64,000 nt of DNA, taken from Cyclobacteriaceae bacterium (GTDB lineage Bacteria > Bacteroidota > Bacteroidia > Cytophagales > Cyclobacteriaceae). Positions within the stretch are counted from its first letter, which is position 1, and each line of letters opens with the position of its first letter. Both the position numbers and the translations under genes were made by a program. The notes beneath the pieces were generated by a model, which ran no database searches, was not told the DNA's origin, and worked only from the letters and a program-made list of their open reading frames with translations. The stretch is from the NCBI GenBank assembly GCA_028285685.1, contig JANQOR010000040.1, forward strand, positions 62,001-126,000, written 5' to 3'. Below, piece by piece: positions 60,070 through 64,000 of this stretch.

Positions 60070-61383
60070 TCATAAATTATCCGAATTCTTAAGAGAGGCA
60101 ACTTCGGCTTTCCAAAGCAATGCTCTTAGGATTACAAAGTATATTACTAGAGAGAGAGATACAAGTCTAAAAACTAGACTTGCTCTAAAGAAGATCGCCA
60201 TTAAAAGGACTGTCAAAAAGAGTAAGAAAACAGAGTAAACCCTTCGTCTAGATCTTTTTCGAAGTTTATCAACTCTGTTTTGATAATAACGATCGTAAAA
60301 TTCGTAAATGTCAGAACCTACAAGTAGAAAAAGAACTACGATACTAATGTCAAATTTGAAACTGCTAAAGGTGAAAACAGTAAGAGTTCCCCATATAAGG
60401 AGAACTATCATTGCTAACGAAGTGATTCTTGACAAAAACAAAAAGTGATTCGTGTTATTATGAAGGTACATATAACCGATCATGATAATAAAACATAGAA
60501 TCAAAGCACCATATAAGTCGAGGTACCTACTGTAGTTTATAAAATCCTTGCTTAAAAGCATTTTGAGTGAGTTAGCATGTATGATACACGCATACATATC
60601 CGGTATCCTATTTCCTCCTACTTCAATTTTCAAAGGGGTAAAATAGTTGTCTTCAAAGCTAAACTCATGAATTGACTCACCGAGAAATCCTAAGATTACA
60701 ACTTTGTCCCTGACAAATGAGTAGTCCCTAAGTCCATATTCAACTGTGGAAAAATTAAATTCATTACCATAGAATTTTATGAATTCAATTTCCTTATTTC
60801 TCTTCGAGATTGTCTCCTTAATGGATGGATCGATGAATGATGCTAGCTCGATTGAGAAATGCCATAATGAATCTCCTTCAACAATTACTTTTGGCTCTAT
60901 TTGTCGCTTAATTCCTAAATTATCACTTTGAATTCCTGAGTAGGAGATGATCGCATTATTAGTAAAGTAAGGATGAGTCCGAATTACAGAGTCTTTAATG
61001 TCGGCGAAGTTAAACCCCTTTATTAGTACCAAATTTTCTACACTATCTAATGCTCGCTTTAATTCAATGTCACCGATTGTATCTCTCCGCTGCTCGAAGT
61101 ACACAGATAAACCTATAGCTCTGGGACTTTCCTTATTCAGCTTTTGAATAAGATCTGCTATTCTAGACCGATTCAGCATTCCTATGTTCACAATTACAAA
61201 TGATGTATCTGCTTTAACTTCTTGGTAGTTGAAGTTATCGTAATAATGATCGGTAAAATCCCAATCCATGATGGGATCAATGAACTGCTCCAGGTAAGCA
61301 ATTCTAGGTAGTAGTTCCAAAGTAAGAATTGCAACTAGAATTGAAAGAACTGTTGCATTTGCCGCATGCCATAGTCTTCTCAT
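60070..61383 (-). CDS. Orphan CHASE2-domain membrane protein
   Basis: 437 aa from the ATG at 61383 (MRRLWHAANATV); an ATG at 61419 would add 12 residues. TM1 at about 10-27. The CHASE2 extracellular sensor at about 30-280 (IVNIGMLNRSRIADLIQKL; SPRAIGLSVYFEQ; DLKRALDSVENLVLI-like core; VEYGLRDYSFVRDKVVILGFLG; ACIIHANSLKMLL). Four or so TMs follow (about 300-420). No kinase, cyclase or DGC output domain is attached, although CHASE2 is normally an input domain, so the signal must pass to another protein or the role is different. A membrane AraC gene lies divergently upstream. Confidence 0.85.
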   Translation of the reverse strand: MRRLWHAANATVLSILVAILTLELLPRIAYLEQFIDPIMDWDFTDHYYDNFNYQEVKADTSFVIVNIGMLNRSRIADLIQKLNKESPRAIGLSVYFEQRRDTIGDIELKRALDSVENLVLIKGFNFADIKDSVIRTHPYFTNNAIISYSGIQSDNLGIKRQIEPKVIVEGDSLWHFSIELASFIDPSIKETISKRNKEIEFIKFYGNEFNFSTVEYGLRDYSFVRDKVVILGFLGESIHEFSFEDNYFTPLKIEVGGNRIPDMYACIIHANSLKMLLSKDFINYSRYLDLYGALILCFIIMIGYMYLHNNTNHFLFLSRITSLAMIVLLIWGTLTVFTFSSFKFDISIVVLFLLVGSDIYEFYDRYYQNRVDKLRKRSRRRVYSVFLLFLTVLLMAIFFRASLVFRLVSLSLVIYFVILRALLWKAEVASLKNSDNL

Positions 61384-61533
61384 CCTACACAAATATACTT
61401 TCCTGCATACCTCCCTCATAATTAGGTCGATGGGGTACTAGATATTTTATAAGCTTCTGCTTTATAAAAGGAACCTCTTTTCGAAGTTTTGCAATGTGGG
61501 TTTACTTTGATTTATTAAAATTTGGAGTTGACG

Positions 61534-62673
61534 ATGAAAGCCTTTATCCCTCAGATTGATTTTACCTCCGTGTTCTTATTCTTAGGTGTGTTGCAATCTA
61601 TCCTTTTAGGGTGCATTTTGATTGTAAAGGGGAACAAGGATAATTCATTTGGAATGGGCGGCATCCTGCTTATAATCATAGGATTCCTGTGTCTAGATGT
61701 ATTTTTTGAGCATAGTGGATTGATTTTGAACATTATTTACCTGTACAACTTCACACAGCCCCTCTTGTTTCTGATTGGTCCGATATGCTATTACTGGTTT
61801 TATCAATCGCTCCGGCTAAAAAAACCCAGACGGTGGACATTGCACCTGATCCCATTTTTCGTCTACCTGATTTACTATTTTAATTTTTATCTGCAACCCG
61901 ATTGTTTTAAGAAAGCGGCTTATTCATGGAATAGATGGCCGGAGTTGGGGAGAGAAACAGTTGTGCTGCAATTCAGTCCGGACCCCCTGGGTATTAGTGA
62001 ATACTTTGTAATCATTGGTGCATTATCTCTTACCATCTATTGGTTGCTAAGCTGTCGTACTGCTTATTCGACGATCAGGGGTCCTGAGTTAGGGATGAGA
62101 AAACATTTCGTAGTTGTTGTGTTGGCCATTTACGCTTTGTTAATTCTTCTGTATCTACTTTCACGGTATTTTTTTGCGCGTGATTTAGGTGATTTTCTGC
62201 CAATACTGTTCCTGAACGGCATAGTTTATTTGACAAGCGTGATACTGATTACCCGATCGGAAATATTCAGAAGAAACCCATTTAAGGAGAAAAGAAAATA
62301 CAACAAATCTGCACTCTCGAAAGACTTATGCGGTAGCATCAGGTCGAAAGTTATTAAGGTCATAGAGGAGGACAAAATTTTTACCCAGAATGACTTAAGT
62401 TTAGTACAAATGGCAGATACCATTGGTGTCAAGCGCCATTACCTTTCGCAAGTGATTAATGAGTCTTTCGGAAAAAGCTTCTATGAATTCTTGTCCGACT
62501 ATCGGGTGAAAGAAGCTTGCCGTTTGCTCATACATCCAGAGGTCAATACTTGGACTGTTGAAAGGATAGCCTATCATGTTGGTTACAATTCCAAGTCGGC
62601 TTTCATTAAAGCATTCAAAAAGAAAACAGGTAAGACAATTACTGCTTATCGTAAGGATGTCTTCTCTAGCTGA
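61534..62673 (+). CDS. Membrane-bound AraC-family regulator (copy 3)
   Basis: 379 aa from the ATG at 61534 (a TTG at 61522 is less likely). About seven TM helices (residues 10-230; FTSVFLFLGVLQSILLGCILIV at the start) and a C-terminal AraC double HTH (about 270-375; LSLVQMADTIGVKRHYLSQVINESF; YHVGYNSKSAFIKAFKKKTGKTITAY). It resembles 24867-25949 and 45210-46298 in architecture. It is followed after 88 bases by a hydrolase gene on the same strand, as the 45210 copy is followed by a peptidase. Divergent from CHASE2. Confidence 0.9.
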   Translation: MKAFIPQIDFTSVFLFLGVLQSILLGCILIVKGNKDNSFGMGGILLIIIGFLCLDVFFEHSGLILNIIYLYNFTQPLLFLIGPICYYWFYQSLRLKKPRRWTLHLIPFFVYLIYYFNFYLQPDCFKKAAYSWNRWPELGRETVVLQFSPDPLGISEYFVIIGALSLTIYWLLSCRTAYSTIRGPELGMRKHFVVVVLAIYALLILLYLLSRYFFARDLGDFLPILFLNGIVYLTSVILITRSEIFRRNPFKEKRKYNKSALSKDLCGSIRSKVIKVIEEDKIFTQNDLSLVQMADTIGVKRHYLSQVINESFGKSFYEFLSDYRVKEACRLLIHPEVNTWTVERIAYHVGYNSKSAFIKAFKKKTGKTITAYRKDVFSS

Positions 62674-62761
62674 TTAAGAAATAGGCCCTTCCCGGTCGGC
62701 ACGTCCATTCTCAAGACCTCATGCCGGTAGTATTGCACGAAATCAAAAAAAGTTTATTCTC

Positions 62762-64000
62762 ATGCGATTACTTCATTGTATACCGTTACTTTCCTACCTC
62801 TTTGCTTGTCAAGCACAGAAAGACTCAGGTTATGTATTATGGATCGGTCAGACAGATTTATTAGGTCGCCCCGCCTTGGTTGAAGTCTATCTTGAAGAAG
62901 AAAACGAATCTGGTTCCATATCAATATACGGAGAGACCGTTCGTTCTTATGATGTAGCCATCCTTAGAAAGAAAGCTTTCCAGACTGTTGAGCTGAACAA
63001 AGATTCAATCAATTTCACTTTTCTTTGGAATGACCAAATATTTTCATTTGGTGGGCTCCTTTATGGAGATGTCATGGTCGGATCATTCATCTCTGGTAAG
63101 GGGATTTCAGAAATGCGTATGTACCGTGCTGAACGGAACAATCAAAATTTAGATCGGTATTATGGGTTGTATGCTTTAGAGGATGATACGTGCCTGATCA
63201 CAAAAAGAGAATACGGTGGTTTGCGTAAAATAAATATGACTAATGGAATCTCCGAGACCTTATTGGAGATTCGGGAAGGTCATTTCACTACAAGGAAGCT
63301 GCTTCTTGATAAAGGCACTCCTGTAGTAGTATATAGATTCCCAAAAGACAAAGGCAAAAAAGTTATTGGCTTACTCAGTGATAATGGGAATCAACAATTA
63401 TTTGGTAGGAAATTGCCATTGATTAATCAGCGAGTTATCAAGTACAATGGGTTTAATGCAGAACTGGAAGGGACTCTTTTTTCTCCAGTCAATGGCGAAT
63501 CTAAAACCATACTAATTCTAGTGCATGGGTCGGGCCCAATTTATAGAACAGCATTTGTTGAAGCGGCAATACAGTTCACAGCAATGGGCTATGCTGCCTT
63601 TGTATATGATAAGCGTGGGTCAGGCACCTCGTCCGGTTCAAGTAGGGGGGATGATTTTGATTTATTGGCGAAGGACGTGATCGAAACATTAAAGATGATA
63701 GAGCACCTTGATAGTTTTGAAAAAATAGGCTTTCAAGGACATAGTCAGGCAGGTTACATTATTCCTTTGGCTATTGCCATGGGAGCAGATCCAGATTTCA
63801 CGATTATAGTCAATGGAGGAAGTATCTCTCCGGGAGATCAGTCGATCTATGATAAAACTAACGACATGGTTAGCGCGGGATATGGCCAGGAGGAGATCAA
63901 CGAGGCACTTTCAATGCTTCGTGCCATCCATCAGTACGTCATCAATAAATCATCAGATAAATCGGCCCTGGAAAAACAGTTTTTAGAGGCACAGCAAAAG
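62762..64000 (+). CDS. Exported alpha/beta hydrolase, C-terminus outside window
   Basis: The frame is open from the ATG at 62762 to the last base (413 codons), so the 3' end lies outside the window. The N-terminus RLLHCIPLLSYLFACQAQKD is a signal peptide, possibly with a lipobox at Cys16. Residues about 25-215 form a beta-rich region (possibly a lipocalin-like part). The alpha/beta hydrolase core begins near 235: ILILVHGSGPIYRTAF, YDKRGSGTSSG and the nucleophile Ser328 in GHSQAG. The Asp and His of the triad are beyond the window. Esterase or peptidase-like (S9/S33 group), substrate unknown. Confidence 0.85.
   Translation, partial: MRLLHCIPLLSYLFACQAQKDSGYVLWIGQTDLLGRPALVEVYLEEENESGSISIYGETVRSYDVAILRKKAFQTVELNKDSINFTFLWNDQIFSFGGLLYGDVMVGSFISGKGISEMRMYRAERNNQNLDRYYGLYALEDDTCLITKREYGGLRKINMTNGISETLLEIREGHFTTRKLLLDKGTPVVVYRFPKDKGKKVIGLLSDNGNQQLFGRKLPLINQRVIKYNGFNAELEGTLFSPVNGESKTILILVHGSGPIYRTAFVEAAIQFTAMGYAAFVYDKRGSGTSSGSSRGDDFDLLAKDVIETLKMIEHLDSFEKIGFQGHSQAGYIIPLAIAMGADPDFTIIVNGGSISPGDQSIYDKTNDMVSAGYGQEEINEALSMLRAIHQYVINKSSDKSALEKQFLEAQQK

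Noticed and set aside
1-64000. tRNA, rRNA, CRISPR, IS element or prophage genes
   Set aside because: No gene, repeat array or RNA-like sequence supporting these was seen. Most gaps are under 300 bases and lack RNA-gene features.

Overview
The window looks like a chromosomal segment of a free-living, probably marine Bacteroidota bacterium of the Cytophagales type. The family content is characteristic: TonB receptor/DUF4249 pairs, two CBM9-DUF5916 proteins, DUF5686, many ATPase-less MacB/FtsX permeases of about 800 aa, membrane-bound AraC regulators, a LytS/LytTR pair, and an ECF sigma factor with a barrel-like anti-sigma partner. Shine-Dalgarno sequences are weak or absent. I saw no tRNA, rRNA, CRISPR array, transposase or prophage gene, so this is a stable but paralogue-rich region.

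Layout. 0-0.8 kb: end of a DUF4249 gene and a small helical exported protein. 1-3.4 kb: cydAB. 3.6-9.9 kb (minus): FtsX permease, exported helical protein, Tat-exported ankyrin protein, DUF5916 protein. 10-11.7 kb (minus): LytTR two-component system. 11.9-16.2 kb (plus): PDZ-alpha/beta hydrolase, DoxX, tiny lipoprotein-like ORF, FtsX permease. 16.3-26 kb (minus): two FtsX permeases behind a Rob-like AraC regulator, then a third permease behind a membrane AraC regulator. 26.3-31.1 kb (minus): two YHS genes, FtsX permease, PQQ propeller protein, RidA. 31.3-37.5 kb: S41 peptidase, hotdog thioesterase, PD40 protein, DinB, phosphatase, PadR regulator, jelly-roll-like protein. 37.5-42.8 kb (minus): lipoprotein, FtsX permease, ChrB-AraC fusion regulator, degenerate hotdog protein, NTF2-like lipoprotein. 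42.9-50.9 kb (plus): DUF5916 protein, membrane AraC regulator, and a 1512-aa fusion of oligopeptidase B with a DUF5686 outer-membrane protein. 51.2-57.2 kb (plus): overlapping TonB receptor-DUF4249-MG2-like operon. 57.3-61.4 kb (minus): anti-sigma/sigma pair, lipoprotein, orphan CHASE2 protein. 61.5-64 kb (plus): membrane AraC regulator and a hydrolase cut by the window end.

How the parts may work together. Seven FtsX/MacB-like permeases lie in 37 kb with no ATP-binding partner. Three of the permease blocks sit directly downstream of, and on the same strand as, an AraC-type regulator, and each regulator carries a different sensor module (multi-TM, GyrI-like, ChrB-like). Two more membrane AraC regulators each precede a serine hydrolase. 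Independently, a dyad close to TAGCAA-N3-TTGCTA recurs upstream of at least a dozen genes between 13.7 and 42.8 kb. It points in the direction of the gene it precedes, and three divergent gene pairs carry one copy per gene. The best candidates for something undescribed are the regulator-permease cassettes, this dyad regulon, the peptidase-DUF5686 fusion and the ChrB-AraC fusion. Protein family calls come from reading motifs, not from database searches.
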